From assembly GCA_027490925.1 (NCBI GenBank), contig JAIXXF010000022.1, positions 62,001 to 126,000 of the forward strand: a DNA stretch of 64,000 nucleotides, read 5' to 3'. This DNA comes from Comamonadaceae bacterium. GTDB taxonomy: Bacteria > Pseudomonadota > Gammaproteobacteria > Burkholderiales > Burkholderiaceae_C. A model generated the notes under the pieces. The model was not told the DNA's origin. It ran no database searches and was given only the letters and a program-made list of their open reading frames with translations. Positions 34,701 through 44,063 of this stretch are shown piece after piece. The position numbers and the translations under genes were made by a program. Position 1 is the stretch's first letter. Every line of letters begins with the position of its first letter.

Positions 34701-37124
34701 TCAGCCCGGTTTTCTGCGCGGCGCTTTGGCCGCAGGCCGCGACCCGTTGTCGCGCGGCGGTAAACCGGTGTGTTGGGTGAGCAGCCGCCCTTTGGTCACC
34801 GGCGACGTCTTCACGCCAACCGAGGTCGAGTTTTTCCTGCGGGCGCTGGTGTAGCCCCCGTCGGTGAGCGGCTGGTAAGTCGGGATCAAATGGTGTTTTC
34901 CGTTGCCAATCAGATCGGCGCGGCCCATGGCTTTCAAGGCCTCGCGCAGCAGCGGCCAGTTGTTGGCATCGTGGTAGCGCAAAAACGCCTTGTGGAGCCG
35001 ACGGCGGCGGTCGCCTCGCACGATGTCCACCGTCTCGCTGTCGCGGGTGACCTTGCGCAACGGGTTCTTGTTGCTGTGGTACATGGCGGTGGCCGTGGCC
35101 ATGGGGCTCGGATAGAAAGTCTGAACCTGGTCGGCGCGAAAGCCATTCTTCTTGAGCCACACCGCAAGGTTCATCATGTCCTCATCGCTGGTGCCCGGGT
35201 GCGCGGCGATGAAATAAGGGATCAGGTACTGCTTCTTGCCCGCCTCCAGGCTGGCGGCGTCAAAGAGCTTTTTGAAGCGGTCGTAGCTGCCAATCCCCGG
35301 CTTCATCATCTTGGACAGCGGGCCAGACTCGGTGTGTTCGGGCGCAATCTTCAGGTAACCACCCACATGGTGGGTGGCCAGTTCCTTGATGTACTCGGGT
35401 GACTTGACGGCGAGGTCGTAACGCAAACCAGAGCTGATGAGGATCTTTTTCACGCCCTTCAAGGCGCGCGCGCGGCGGTACATCTTGATCAGCGGGCCAT
35501 GGTCGGTGTTCAGGTTGGAACACACGTCCGGGTAGACGCAGCTGGGTTTGCGGCAAGCGGCCTCGATGGCCGGGCTTTTGCAGCCGATGCGGTACATGTT
35601 GGCGGTGGGCCCGCCGAGGTCGGAGATCACGCCGGTGAAGGCCGGTATCTTGTCGCGGATGTCTTCGATCTCGCGGATCACCGAGTCTTCCGACCGGCTC
35701 TGGATGATGCGGCCCTCATGCTCGGTGATGGAGCAGAACGTGCAACCACCAAAGCAGCCGCGCATGATGTTCACGCTGAAGCGGATCATCTCCCAGGCAG
35801 GGATCTTGGTCACGCCGTCGTGGCCGCCCTGGTCGTCTGCATAACGCGGGTGTGGGCTGCGGGCGTAGGGCAAATCGAACACCATGTCCATCTCGGCCGT
35901 GGTCAGCGGGATGGGGGGTGGGGTGAGCCACACGTCGCGGTCGCCGTGCCGCTGCACCAGCGCGCGGGCATTGCCGGGGTTGGTTTCCAGGTGCAGCACC
36001 CGGTTGGCGTGGGCGTACAGCACCGGGTCACTTTTGACTTGCTCGTAGCTGGGCAGGCGGATCACCGAGCGGTCTCGCGGCGGCACCTTGATCTTGCCGA
36101 AGAGCGCCGGGTTGGGCACGAACACCAGCGGCTGGACCGCGGCGTTGGCATCGGTTGGTGCCTCGCCCGATTCTTTGGCGCAGGTTTCGCCCTGCGCACT
36201 GGCCTGCTCCGAGGTGGTCTGATATGGATTGACCAGGGCTTCGACCCGACCGGGGGTATCCACCGACGTGGAGTCGATCTCGAACCAGCCTTGGGCGGTC
36301 GGGTCGTCGCTGCGGCGAATGAACGCGGTACCGCGCACATCCGTGATGCGCTCCACCGGCTCACGGGCCGCCAGGCGGTGGGCAATCTCAACAATGGCGC
36401 GCTCGGCGTTGCCGTACAGCAGCAGGTCGCATTTCGCGTCCACCAAAATCGACCGGCGCACCTTGTCTTGCCAGTAATCGTAGTGCGCGATGCGACGCAG
36501 CGAGCCTTCGATGCCGCCCATGACGATGGGCACGTCGTTCCAGGCTTCTTTGCAACGTTGCGAATACACCAGCGAGCTGCGATCGGGCCGCGCGCCACCC
36601 ACGCCACCAGGTGTGTAGGCGTCGTCGCTGCGGATCTTGCGGTCCGCGGTGTAGCGGTTGATCATTGAATCCATGTTCCCGGCGGTCACGCCAAAGAACA
36701 GGTTGGGCTTGCCCAGCGCCTTGAACGGCTCGGCGCTTTGCCAGTCGGGCTGGGCGATGATGCCCACGCGGAAGCCCTGTGCCTCCAGCATACGACCGAT
36801 CACCGCCATGCCGAAGCTGGGGTGGTCCACATAGGCGTCGCCGGTGACGATGACGATGTCGCAGCTGTCCCAGCCGAGCGCGGTCATCTCCTCGCGGCTG
36901 GTAGGTAGAAACTTCGTAGTGCCGAAGCGCTTGGCCCAATAAGGCCGGTAGCTACCTAACGGCTTGACCTGCGGCACCGTGGGCGCACTCTGGGCGCGGG
37001 CCTGTGCGAGCGGCTGCAAGGGGGTCAAGGAGGGCTGTGACACGGAACGCTTTCGGGGTAGCGCCTGAGTGTAAGGTTTTACCCTGACGTATGGGCTCGC
37101 CTGCGCTTCTTCCTTGCACACCAC
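34701..37124 (-). CDS. YgiQ family radical SAM protein
   Basis: An 807-residue protein. An N-terminal domain is followed by a radical-SAM core with the cluster-binding cysteines in [19 protein letters not shown] (about residues 454-472; C-x3-C-x2-C) and a C-terminal domain with [14 protein letters not shown]. The last 40 residues are basic and low-complexity ([13 protein letters not shown]... KAPRRKPG). The reaction of this family is not firmly established as far as I know. The first 60 residues are poorly structured, so the true start may be later than 37124. It is convergent with the aminotransferase gene. Confidence 0.88.
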   Translation of the reverse strand: MVCKEEAQASPYVRVKPYTQALPRKRSVSQPSLTPLQPLAQARAQSAPTVPQVKPLGSYRPYWAKRFGTTKFLPTSREEMTALGWDSCDIVIVTGDAYVDHPSFGMAVIGRMLEAQGFRVGIIAQPDWQSAEPFKALGKPNLFFGVTAGNMDSMINRYTADRKIRSDDAYTPGGVGGARPDRSSLVYSQRCKEAWNDVPIVMGGIEGSLRRIAHYDYWQDKVRRSILVDAKCDLLLYGNAERAIVEIAHRLAAREPVERITDVRGTAFIRRSDDPTAQGWFEIDSTSVDTPGRVEALVNPYQTTSEQASAQGETCAKESGEAPTDANAAVQPLVFVPNPALFGKIKVPPRDRSVIRLPSYEQVKSDPVLYAHANRVLHLETNPGNARALVQRHGDRDVWLTPPPIPLTTAEMDMVFDLPYARSPHPRYADDQGGHDGVTKIPAWEMIRFSVNIMRGCFGGCTFCSITEHEGRIIQSRSEDSVIREIEDIRDKIPAFTGVISDLGGPTANMYRIGCKSPAIEAACRKPSCVYPDVCSNLNTDHGPLIKMYRRARALKGVKKILISSGLRYDLAVKSPEYIKELATHHVGGYLKIAPEHTESGPLSKMMKPGIGSYDRFKKLFDAASLEAGKKQYLIPYFIAAHPGTSDEDMMNLAVWLKKNGFRADQVQTFYPSPMATATAMYHSNKNPLRKVTRDSETVDIVRGDRRRRLHKAFLRYHDANNWPLLREALKAMGRADLIGNGKHHLIPTYQPLTDGGYTSARRKNSTSVGVKTSPVTKGRLLTQHTGLPPRDNGSRPAAKAPRRKPG

Positions 37125-37538
37125 TCAGCACCGCGCACAAGGCAACACGGCAGTGCCGCTCAGAACCTGCGCAACTTTTCCCGCGTCGTACTGGGTGTGG
37201 TTTTCGCATCAATGGACCACATCCTCGCCTGCGCTGGGGGTGTTGACATGAATGACCTCAAACGGGTCGAACAGCACGCTGATGGTCTGTGGTGTGAAGC
37301 TGGACGCCTTCAACGGATCGCCCAGCGCGTTGAACAGCAGCACACGGGCGCCGAGCTGGGGTTTGGCGTTGGCGGCGATCGCTGGGCACGCGTTCAAGGC
37401 CCCGTCGGCGCCTGCACCGACCGCTCCGATCGAACAAGTTCTAACGAAATAGCCACGGTCCATGGCGACTGCTGAGGCAGGCGCTGGCGACCAACGCTGC
37501 ACAGGCGATTCAACCTCAGCTACGGGGATAATGCGGGC
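37125..37538. other. 414-base gap between ygiQ-like gene and trhO
   Basis: The divergent promoters of the radical-SAM gene and trhO must lie here. I see no tRNA, hairpin terminator or recognisable protein. One weak minus-strand frame is listed separately. The sequence is less GC-biased at third codon positions than neighbouring genes. Confidence 0.4.
37209..37463 (-). CDS. Doubtful small hypothetical protein
   Basis: A possible 84-residue product (MDRGYF... GEDVVH) in the gap between the divergent radical-SAM and trhO genes. It has an Ala/Gly-rich, weakly hydrophobic N-terminal half and a plausible globular second half (ARVLLFNALGDPLKAS). There is no ribosome-binding site that I can see and no family resemblance. 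It may be a gene remnant or chance. Confidence 0.2.
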   Translation of the reverse strand: MDRGYFVRTCSIGAVGAGADGALNACPAIAANAKPQLGARVLLFNALGDPLKASSFTPQTISVLFDPFEVIHVNTPSAGEDVVH

Positions 37539-38414
37539 ATGCAGCCAGCAGCCAGCACGGGCGCGCCCACGGGGGGCGCCCTCTTACACGACGCGTTTTA
37601 CAAGTTTGTGCCCCTGCCTCACCGGGCCGAGGTGGCTGCCGCGCTGCGCGAGCTCACCGCGCCCGCGGCAGGCCATGCGCTGCTGGGCAGCATCTTGGTG
37701 GCGCACGAGGGCATCAACGGCATGTTGGCAGGCCCCGCCAGCGCCCTGGACGCGTTCCGCCACGCGCTGGCGACCGACCCGCGTTTTCAGGGGCCCGACG
37801 GCCCCTGCTTCGCCGACATGGCCTACAAGCGCACGGCCTGCGTCACACCGCCGTTCAAGCGCATGAAGGTGCACGAGAAAGCGGAGATCGTGCCACTGGG
37901 CATTCCCGGCATCGACGCGGCCAAACGCACTGGCATCAACGTCAGCCCAGAAGATTGGCGCGAGCTCATTGACCAAGACGACGTGCTGCTGATCGACAAC
38001 CGCAACAGCTTTGAGTACCGGCTGGGCCAGTTCCGCAACGCGGTCAACCCCGAGGTGACCAACTTCCGCGATTTTCCTGGGTATGTCAAAGCACACATTG
38101 ACGAGTGGAAGGCCGAGGGCAAGCGGGTGGCGATGTACTGCACCGGCGGCATCCGTTGCGAAAAAACCAGCGCTTGGATGGCCGACCTCGGCATGACCGT
38201 TTACCAGCTGGAAGGCGGCATCCTCAATTACTTTCAAAAAATGCCGGACGCCGACAAAGATTGGCAAGGCGAATGCTTTGTGTTCGACAACCGCATCGCG
38301 CTGGACACCAAACTCCAAGAAACCGACACCACGCTGGACGAGGTGTACGGCTCCGGCAGCGAGGACGACGCTTGGCGCCTCCAACGCGCTCGCCTGCTGG
38401 ACGGCAGCCGTTGA
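37539..38414 (+). CDS. trhO: tRNA uridine(34) hydroxylase TrhO (rhodanese-like, YceA)
   Basis: A 291-residue protein that forms 5-hydroxyuridine at the tRNA wobble position. It has an N-terminal acylphosphatase-like domain (about residues 18-110, with GSILVAHEGINGMLAG), then a rhodanese domain (about 135-235) whose active-site loop is YCTGGIRCEKTSAWM. The segment TPPFKRMKVHEKAEIV between them is typical. The C-terminus extends about 20 residues beyond the acidic CFVFDNRIAL segment. Confidence 0.93.
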   Translation: MQPAASTGAPTGGALLHDAFYKFVPLPHRAEVAAALRELTAPAAGHALLGSILVAHEGINGMLAGPASALDAFRHALATDPRFQGPDGPCFADMAYKRTACVTPPFKRMKVHEKAEIVPLGIPGIDAAKRTGINVSPEDWRELIDQDDVLLIDNRNSFEYRLGQFRNAVNPEVTNFRDFPGYVKAHIDEWKAEGKRVAMYCTGGIRCEKTSAWMADLGMTVYQLEGGILNYFQKMPDADKDWQGECFVFDNRIALDTKLQETDTTLDEVYGSGSEDDAWRLQRARLLDGSR

Positions 38415-38475
38415 ACCCGGGAAACTGGCCCACCTGCGCCATCCCCACCGCCAATTGCATCCGCCCCGGGCGAGG

Positions 38476-39186
38476 TCAAAATTTGCCCGCCTGGGCGCCC
38501 CACAACTGCTTGAGCCGCGCGTCCCGCCCACAACTGGCCCGGTAGTACTGGTAGCGCAGCGGGTTCTTGCGGTAGTAGTCCTGGTGGTAGGTTTCGGCCG
38601 GGTAAAACGCCCCGGCCGGCAGCACTTCGGTCACCACCGGCTCCTTGAACGGCTTGGACTTTTCCAACGCTTCTTTGGACGCACGGGCCTGCTTCAGCTG
38701 CCCGTCGCCGTGGGCGAACACCGCGCTGCGGTATGGGCTACCCGCGTCACAAAACTGCCGGTCTTTGGTGGTGGGGTCGATGGTGCGCCAGAAGTAGCGC
38801 AGCAACTGCTCATAAGTCACCTTGGCCGGGTCGTAGACCACTTGCACCGCCTCAGCGTGCCCCGTGCGGCCGCCCGACACCTGCTCGTACGTCGGATTGG
38901 CGGTCGTTCCCCCGGTGTAGCCCGAGACGGTGGACACCACCCCAGGCACTTTGTCGAAGTCCACCTCCACACACCAGAAACACCCCCCGGCGAAGGTGGC
39001 GATGGCGGTGGCGCCGGACGGGCTGGGCGCCGTTGCACCCGGCACTTGGGCCGCCACCGAACCCCATCCGCCCAGCACCAACAACGCGCATAGTCCAGCG
39101 CGGCGCAGGCGATGGGCACGCCGCAGCAGGTGGAATGGTTCGGTGGGCTCTGGCATGGAGCGAGGTGTGCGATGGGCGGCATTCAT
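38476..39186 (-). CDS. msrA: Exported peptide-methionine (S)-S-oxide reductase MsrA
   Basis: A 236-residue enzyme that repairs methionine-S-sulfoxide. The catalytic motif GGCFWCVE is at about residues 67-74, followed by GYTGG and GHAEAVQVVYDP, and the late AETYHQDYY with further conserved aromatic residues. The N-terminus has a basic stretch (LRRAHRLRRAG) and then a hydrophobic segment ending SVAAQ, consistent with export to the periplasm, unlike cytosolic MsrA. It is convergent with trhO. Confidence 0.93.
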   Translation of the reverse strand: MNAAHRTPRSMPEPTEPFHLLRRAHRLRRAGLCALLVLGGWGSVAAQVPGATAPSPSGATAIATFAGGCFWCVEVDFDKVPGVVSTVSGYTGGTTANPTYEQVSGGRTGHAEAVQVVYDPAKVTYEQLLRYFWRTIDPTTKDRQFCDAGSPYRSAVFAHGDGQLKQARASKEALEKSKPFKEPVVTEVLPAGAFYPAETYHQDYYRKNPLRYQYYRASCGRDARLKQLWGAQAGKF

Positions 39187-39379
39187 TCCCGCAGCTTAAA
39201 GCCGCGCGCCTCGTCGCGCTTGGCGCCGGCCCATCGCCCCGGCGCCGCACCGGGCCCAGACGGGCCTTGGTATACCCAACGCACAGCAGGTGCGAAAAAT
39301 GCCGTTCATTGGCGTTAAAAGACCCTGCGATCTGGATTTTGAGACCAATCAGTCCCTAGCCCCTGTGTAATGTGGATAA

Positions 39380-39436
39380 TATGCTATAAAATAAATAGCA
39401 AATTGACAGCACATGACGGAAGGCTGAGCGTGGCAT
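39380..39436 (+). repeat. Dispersed AT-rich palindromic element, copy 4 (intergenic)
   Basis: The hairpin TGCTAT (39382-39387) / ATAGCA (39395-39400) is followed by AGGCTGAGCG beginning 22 bases after the end of ATAGC, one base longer than in the other copies. It lies in the gap upstream of msrA, with an AT-rich flank (GGATAATATGC) unlike the surrounding sequence. Confidence 0.55.
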
Positions 39437-39707
39437 GGCGAACCGAATGCCCGCCGCCAAGTATGCCAGTCCATGCCCAGCACCTCGGGCCGCGCCGTTG
39501 GACCCTACCCCTGAACCACCGTTCTCACCCCGACCTGAACCACACAGCCTTGCACCTCGCGGCGGCGCAAATGCCAAATCAAAAACGGGGTGTCGGCAAC
39601 GACCGACGCGACCGTCGTGGCTGACGGCACATCCACGCCCAGGGCCCCCGGTTCGCCCATGGCATTTGGGGGGCGGTCTGGGTGAATTCAAACGTCGTTC
39701 AGGACAA

Positions 39708-39746
39708 GCACCGTACGCAGGCCCTCTCCCTCAGGAGGCACGGTGC
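39708..39746. repeat. Inverted repeat of unknown role
   Basis: GCACCGT at 39708-39714 and ACGGTGC at 39740-39746 form a 7-bp stem around a 25-base region with inner pairing potential (CCTC/GAGG). A second small palindrome, GAGCC/GGCTC, follows at 39754-39765. No T-tract follows on either strand, so this is not a simple terminator. Confidence 0.4.
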
Positions 39747-39939
39747 GTGAGGTGAGCCACGGCTCTTGGCCGCGACGGACCCCAAGTGAACTCGCGGGAA
39801 GCTCCACCGTATGGACACTGCCCTGGCGCATTTTCCCCGGGTGGTTCCCAGCCTGTTTAAGGCTGGACAGGGCCACTCCAAGCGACGGCAGCCACCCTGC
39901 CATGGCGAAAACGCGCCGTGTGGGGCGGGTGAAATGGGG

Positions 39940-40419
39940 TCAGCGCGGCAGCAGCTGGCCGCGGATCTCGCCTCCGGGGTGCTGTGCGGTGTGCAGGTTC
40001 ACGTACCACTTGCCCGCCATCAGGTCAGCGAACTGGCCCACCGTCAGGCTGGCCTCGCCGCTGGCCGGGCTCACCACCGGATTGGACAGGCCCAGCGCCA
40101 CACCCGCGTTTTGTCCCGCAGAGGCCGGGCCGTGGAAATGCGCCATCGTCACCGGACCCGACAAACCCGCGTAGTTCAATTTCCAGGTCAACACCCGGGT
40201 GAACTTGTTGACCGACGCGGTCAAGGTGCCAGCGCCGTTGGATGCCACCGGCGGCACCTCTTGCTGGCCGCTCAGCACCGCCGTGAAGTCGGTGCTGATG
40301 AGGTCGGTGTTGACCCCTTGGGACGTCACCACCACGCAACCTGTGCTCATCCACGCCGCAGCCAACACCGCACCAATGGACCCACGCAGCGACAGGCGGC
40401 GCGCAGCAGAAAAAATCAT
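39940..40419 (-). CDS. CHRD-domain lipoprotein
   Basis: A 159-residue exported protein. The N-terminus has basic residues, a hydrophobic stretch and a lipobox ending STGC (Cys28), so it is likely lipid-anchored. Residues about 43-158 are one CHRD domain: TAVLSGQQEVPPVASNGAGT, AHFHGPASAGQNAG and LHTAQHPGGEIRGQL are its hallmarks. The CHRD domain is known from chordin and many secreted bacterial proteins, but its biochemical role there is unclear. It is 128 bases downstream of yceI on the same strand and probably has its own promoter. Confidence 0.87.
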   Translation of the reverse strand: MIFSAARRLSLRGSIGAVLAAAWMSTGCVVVTSQGVNTDLISTDFTAVLSGQQEVPPVASNGAGTLTASVNKFTRVLTWKLNYAGLSGPVTMAHFHGPASAGQNAGVALGLSNPVVSPASGEASLTVGQFADLMAGKWYVNLHTAQHPGGEIRGQLLPR

Positions 40420-40547
40420 GGTTCATCTCCAAAAAACAAAGGCCCGTGCGATGCAAAGGCAAGCCGTGGAATCTACACGACCACACACGGGCGGCTCAGC
40501 CCCCCACAAGCACACCGCTTCGACGGGCCACGCCCGCGCCGCAAGGC

Positions 40548-41126
40548 TCACTGTTTCACCGCCTCGATGGCAAGGTGCAAGGTCACCTGATCGCCCACCA
40601 GCGGGGCGAATTTGCCAAGCCCAAAGTCGCTGCGACGCAGGGAGGCGGTCGCATTGGCGCCGCAGGCCTCTCGGCGCAGCAGCGGATGCACCATGCACTT
40701 GAACTGTGTGAGTTGCAGCGTGATCGGCCGGGTCACCCCTTTGATCGTGAGCTGCCCCGCCACGCTGGCGATGTGGTCAAACTTGTCGAATGTCAGGTCG
40801 CGCCCGCTGAAGACGATGTCGGGGAACTGGGCCGCGTCAAAGTAGGCGGCGCCGCGCAAGGTGTCGTTGAACGACGGTGATCCGGTACTGACCGACGCAG
40901 CGTCGAGGGTGGCTTCCACCGACCCCGTGCGGTTTTCACGGTCCAGCACCACGGTGGCACGCACGGTGTCGAACCGGCCGCGCTGGGTGCTGTAGCCCAG
41001 GTGGTTGAATTCGAAACTGGCGAAGGTGTGGTGCGGGTCTGACACATACGTGTCGGCCGCGAGCGCGGGGCCACCGCCCAGCGCGGCCCACACAGCCAGC
41101 CAGAGGGCGGTGGCGCGGGGGGTCAT
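40548..41126 (-). CDS. YceI family periplasmic protein
   Basis: A 192-residue exported protein (signal peptide residues 1-23, ending ALAAD) with a single YceI-type lipocalin-like barrel. It has the opening DTYVSDPHHTFASFEFNHLGYSTQ, IVFSGRDLTF and VAGQLTIKGVTRPITL. Known members bind polyisoprenoid or other long lipids. The ATG overlaps the stop codon of the acyl-CoA dehydrogenase by four bases, so the two are translationally coupled, an unusual pairing of periplasmic lipid binder and beta-oxidation enzyme. Confidence 0.9.
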   Translation of the reverse strand: MTPRATALWLAVWAALGGGPALAADTYVSDPHHTFASFEFNHLGYSTQRGRFDTVRATVVLDRENRTGSVEATLDAASVSTGSPSFNDTLRGAAYFDAAQFPDIVFSGRDLTFDKFDHIASVAGQLTIKGVTRPITLQLTQFKCMVHPLLRREACGANATASLRRSDFGLGKFAPLVGDQVTLHLAIEAVKQ

Positions 41127-42286
41127 CGCCCGCCCAGGCCCATGCCGCGGGAGATCACTTCTTTCATGATCTCGTTGGTGCCGCCGTAGATGCGCTGCAC
41201 ACGCGCATCGGCGTAAGCGCGGGTGATGGGGTACTCCCACATGTAGCCGTAGCCGCCGTGCAGCTGCACGCACTCATCCATGACCTTGCATTGCAAGTCG
41301 GTGGTCCAGTACTTGGCCATGCTGGCGGTGGCGGTATCGAGCTGGTCCTTGAGCAGCAGCTCGCAGCATTTGTCCACAAACACCCTCGCCACCTGCACCT
41401 CGGTCTGCAGCTCGGCCAGGGTGTAGCGGGTGTTCTGAAACTGGGCCACTGGCTGGCCGAACACCTTGCGGTCTTTGACATAGGCCACTGTCCAGTCGAT
41501 CGCGGCCTGCGCGGCCGACACCGCGGTGATGGCGATTTGCAGCCGCTCCCAGGGCAGCTCTTCCATCAGGCAAATGAAGCCTTTGTTTTCGTAGGCTTCC
41601 CCGCCCAGCAACTGGCTGGCTGACAACTGGACATTGCTGAAAAACAGCTCGGACGTGTCCTGGGCTTTCATGCCCATTTTCTTCAGGCGTTTGCCTTTCT
41701 CAAACCCTGGGGTACCGCGCTCAAGCAGAAACAAACTCGTGCCCTTCGCGCCTGCGGCGGGGTCGGTTTTGGCGACCACGATCACCAAGTCGGCATGCCA
41801 GCCGTTGGTGATGAAGGTCTTGCTGCCATTGAGCAAGTAACTGCCATCGGGTTGGCGCAACGCGGTGGTCTTGACGCCTTGCAAGTCGCTGCCCGCAGCG
41901 GGCTCGCTCATGGCAATGGCACCCACCATCTCACCGCTGGCGAGTTTGGGGAGATAACGCTGTTTTTGCGCCTCGGTGCCGTAATGGAGGATGTACGGCG
42001 CCACGATCTCGCTGTGCAAACCGAAACCGATGCCCGTGGTGCCTGCGCGGGCCAATTCCTCCATTTGCACCACGGAATACAGCCTGTCCGCGTCGGCGCC
42101 GCCATAGGCTTCAGGCAGCGACATGCCCAAGAAACCGTTTTGTCCGGCCTTGTGCCACACGGCGCGGTCCACGTAGCCATCCTCCTCCCAAGCCTCGTGG
42201 TGGGGGACGATTTCTTTCTCCACAAAGCGGCGGAAGCTGTCACGAAACGCCTCGTGGTCGGCATTAAAAAGGGTGCGTTCGATCAT
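41123..42286 (-). CDS. Acyl-CoA dehydrogenase
   Basis: A 387-residue flavoenzyme that oxidises acyl-CoA to enoyl-CoA. The N-terminal helical domain is followed by the flavin-contact segment [20 protein letters not shown] (about residues 117-136), then the [15 protein letters not shown] beta-domain signature and the C-terminal [20 protein letters not shown], with the late [10 protein letters not shown]. The chain-length preference is not visible. It is divergent from the thiolase gene across a 137-base region with a palindrome, and first of a two-gene unit with yceI. Confidence 0.93.
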   Translation of the reverse strand: MIERTLFNADHEAFRDSFRRFVEKEIVPHHEAWEEDGYVDRAVWHKAGQNGFLGMSLPEAYGGADADRLYSVVQMEELARAGTTGIGFGLHSEIVAPYILHYGTEAQKQRYLPKLASGEMVGAIAMSEPAAGSDLQGVKTTALRQPDGSYLLNGSKTFITNGWHADLVIVVAKTDPAAGAKGTSLFLLERGTPGFEKGKRLKKMGMKAQDTSELFFSNVQLSASQLLGGEAYENKGFICLMEELPWERLQIAITAVSAAQAAIDWTVAYVKDRKVFGQPVAQFQNTRYTLAELQTEVQVARVFVDKCCELLLKDQLDTATASMAKYWTTDLQCKVMDECVQLHGGYGYMWEYPITRAYADARVQRIYGGTNEIMKEVISRGMGLGGR

Positions 42287-42352
42287 GGTGTGCGGTCAGA
42301 GTGATGGATCAAAGGGATTGGGAAACGGCAAAAGCGTTCCAAATGATTTTTG

Positions 42353-42383
42353 GCAAGCGCTTGCTTGGTGAAATGAATATACT
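42353..42383. promoter_or_regulatory. Palindromic operator candidate in divergent beta-oxidation promoter
   Basis: GCAAGCGCTTGC at 42353-42364 is a perfect 12-bp palindrome in the region between the divergent acyl-CoA dehydrogenase and thiolase genes. It is followed by a good -10-like TATACT (42378-42383) for the thiolase direction, and an earlier AAGCG copy lies near 42332. Such palindromes are common for TetR-family regulators of fatty-acid genes. No regulator gene is adjacent. Confidence 0.45.
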
Positions 42384-42423
42384 CCAAAGCCGCTGTTTTA
42401 TTCCCCACCCTGGAGCCATTCCC

Positions 42424-43629
42424 ATGAGCGAAGCCTTTGTGTACGACGCCATCCGCACGCCGCGCGGCAAGGGCAAGAAAGACGGCAGCCTGCACGAGGT
42501 CAAGCCCGTGAATCTGCTGGCCGGTGTGCTGACCGAATTACAGCGGCGCAACGACTTTGACACCGCCCAAGTGGACGATGTCGTCATGGGCGTGGTCTCC
42601 CCGGTGGGGGAGCAAGGCGCAGTGATCGCCAAGGTCGCGGCGCTGAAAGCGGGTTGGGACCATCGCTGCTCTGGGGTGCAACTCAACCGGTTTTGTGCCT
42701 CGGGCCTGGAAGCGGTCAACATGGCCGCACAAAAAGTGCGCTCGGGCTGGGAGGACTTGGTGGTGGCCGGTGGCGTGGAGAGCATGAGCCGCGTGCCGAT
42801 CGGCTCCGACGGCGGCGCGTGGGCGCAAGACCCAGAGACCAGCTGCGCCACCAACTTTGTGCCGCAGGGCATTGGCGCCGACCTGATCGCCACGCTGGAC
42901 GGTTACACGAGAGAAGACGTGGACGCTTTTGCGCTGGAAAGCCAACGGCGCGCCGCCAAAGCGCACGCAGGTGGGTACTTCGCAGGCTCGGTGGTGCCCG
43001 TGAAAGATGTTTTGGGCCAAACCATCCTGGACCACGACGAGTTCATCAAGCCCCACACCACCCTGGAGGGCCTGGGGTCGCTCAAAGCGTCTTTTGAGGC
43101 CTTGGGCGCGATGGGTTTCGACGCCGTGGCGCTGTCGCGCTACCCGCAGGTGGAAAAGATCCACCACGTGCACCACGCAGGCAACTCCTCAGGGATTGTG
43201 GACGGCGCCGCGGCCGTTCTGATTGGCTCAGAAGCAGCCGGTAAAACCCACCAGCTCCGCCCGAGGGCGCGCATCGTTGCGGCTGCGTTGAGCGGCGCAG
43301 ACCCGACCATCATGCTCACCGGCCCGGTGCCCGCAGCGCGCAAGGCGCTGGCCAAAGCGGGCATGACGGTGGACCAGATCGACCTGTTCGAAGTGAACGA
43401 AGCTTTCGCGGCGGTGCCCATGCGCTTCATGCGCGACTTGCACGTGCCCCACGATAAAGTCAACGTGAACGGTGGCGCGATCGCCATGGGCCACCCGCTG
43501 GGCGCCACCGGCGCCATGATCCTGAACACGCTCATCGACGAACTCCACCGCCGCCAGTTGCGCTACGGACTGGCCACATTGTGCGTGGGCGGCGGCATGG
43601 GCATTGCCACCATCGTCGAGCGCGTGTGA
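42424..43629 (+). CDS. Acetyl-CoA C-acyltransferase (thiolase)
   Basis: A 401-residue type II thiolase that cleaves 3-ketoacyl-CoA. The nucleophile Cys is in [12 protein letters not shown] (about residues 86-97), the second set is [19 protein letters not shown] and the final active Cys is in [13 protein letters not shown]. The start at 42424 gives the normal [14 protein letters not shown] opening; an in-frame GTG/ATG at 42301 is far upstream and would overlap the promoter. The stop overlaps the DUF3617-like gene by one base, and the bifunctional enzyme follows. Confidence 0.95.
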   Translation: MSEAFVYDAIRTPRGKGKKDGSLHEVKPVNLLAGVLTELQRRNDFDTAQVDDVVMGVVSPVGEQGAVIAKVAALKAGWDHRCSGVQLNRFCASGLEAVNMAAQKVRSGWEDLVVAGGVESMSRVPIGSDGGAWAQDPETSCATNFVPQGIGADLIATLDGYTREDVDAFALESQRRAAKAHAGGYFAGSVVPVKDVLGQTILDHDEFIKPHTTLEGLGSLKASFEALGAMGFDAVALSRYPQVEKIHHVHHAGNSSGIVDGAAAVLIGSEAAGKTHQLRPRARIVAAALSGADPTIMLTGPVPAARKALAKAGMTVDQIDLFEVNEAFAAVPMRFMRDLHVPHDKVNVNGGAIAMGHPLGATGAMILNTLIDELHRRQLRYGLATLCVGGGMGIATIVERV

Positions 43630-44063
43630 TGCGCATCAAGCGCCATGCGGCGCTGGGCTGTGCCAGCGTGCTGGGGCTGCTGCTCGCCCCAGCATGGGCC
43701 TTTCCCAGCATCGAACCGGGCCAATGGGAAGTGATGACCGTCAAGCCGGGCGAGCAGCCCTTTTTGCACCGCGTCTGCCTGCCTGCCGACCACTTGCGCC
43801 GGGCGCTGTCGCCCCGCCCCGACGCAAGTGACCGTTGCACAGACCGCGGCCTGCGCCGGCAGGGGAAAGAAGTGGTGCACGAACTGCGTTGCACCGTGCC
43901 GGATGGCCCCGCCGAGCTGCGCCGCTCGGCTTGGACGCGAATGTCTGCGACCCACCTTGAAAACCGCATCGAGCGCGTGGTTCAGGGACGGACCGAACCA
44001 GTGGCCCAAATCTCCATGGTGCGCGCGGGCGCCTGCCCTCGCCCCGCCGCCAGCAGCCCATGA
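43629..44063 (+). CDS. Small exported DUF3617-like protein
   Basis: A 144-residue protein with a signal peptide (residues 1-24, ending PAWAF) and a short mature domain with two or three cysteine pairs (HRVCLP, DRCTDRG, LRCTVP, GACPRP). The segment PSIEPGQWEVMTVKPG resembles the N-terminal motif of the DUF3617 family of secreted proteins of unknown role. It overlaps the thiolase stop by one base and the next gene by four (ATGA), so it is co-translated with two cytosolic beta-oxidation enzymes, which is unexpected. Confidence 0.6.
   Translation: MRIKRHAALGCASVLGLLLAPAWAFPSIEPGQWEVMTVKPGEQPFLHRVCLPADHLRRALSPRPDASDRCTDRGLRRQGKEVVHELRCTVPDGPAELRRSAWTRMSATHLENRIERVVQGRTEPVAQISMVRAGACPRPAASSP

Larger units (their letters stand above)
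39187..39939. other. 753-base stretch without a convincing gene
   Basis: Several short frames overlap here on both strands but none has a ribosome-binding site, a recognisable domain or consistent codon use. The stretch holds copy 4 of the palindromic element (from 39380), an imperfect hairpin at 39708-39746 and a GAGCC/GGCTC palindrome at 39754-39765. The last 250 bases read as a minus-strand frame containing a VRRGQEPWLTSRTVPPEGEG segment, which could be a relic of a longer element. I cannot say more. Confidence 0.4.

Noticed and set aside
39708-39746. Hairpin resembling group II intron domain V
   Set aside because: The stem lacks the AGC catalytic triad and the usual 34-base domain V length, and no reverse-transcriptase frame exists nearby, so I list it only as an inverted repeat.
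39688-39903. Minus-strand 71-codon frame in the gene-free stretch
   Set aside because: No ribosome-binding site, no recognisable domain, and it overlaps plus-strand frames of similar quality. Only its conserved-looking segment is mentioned in the region entry.
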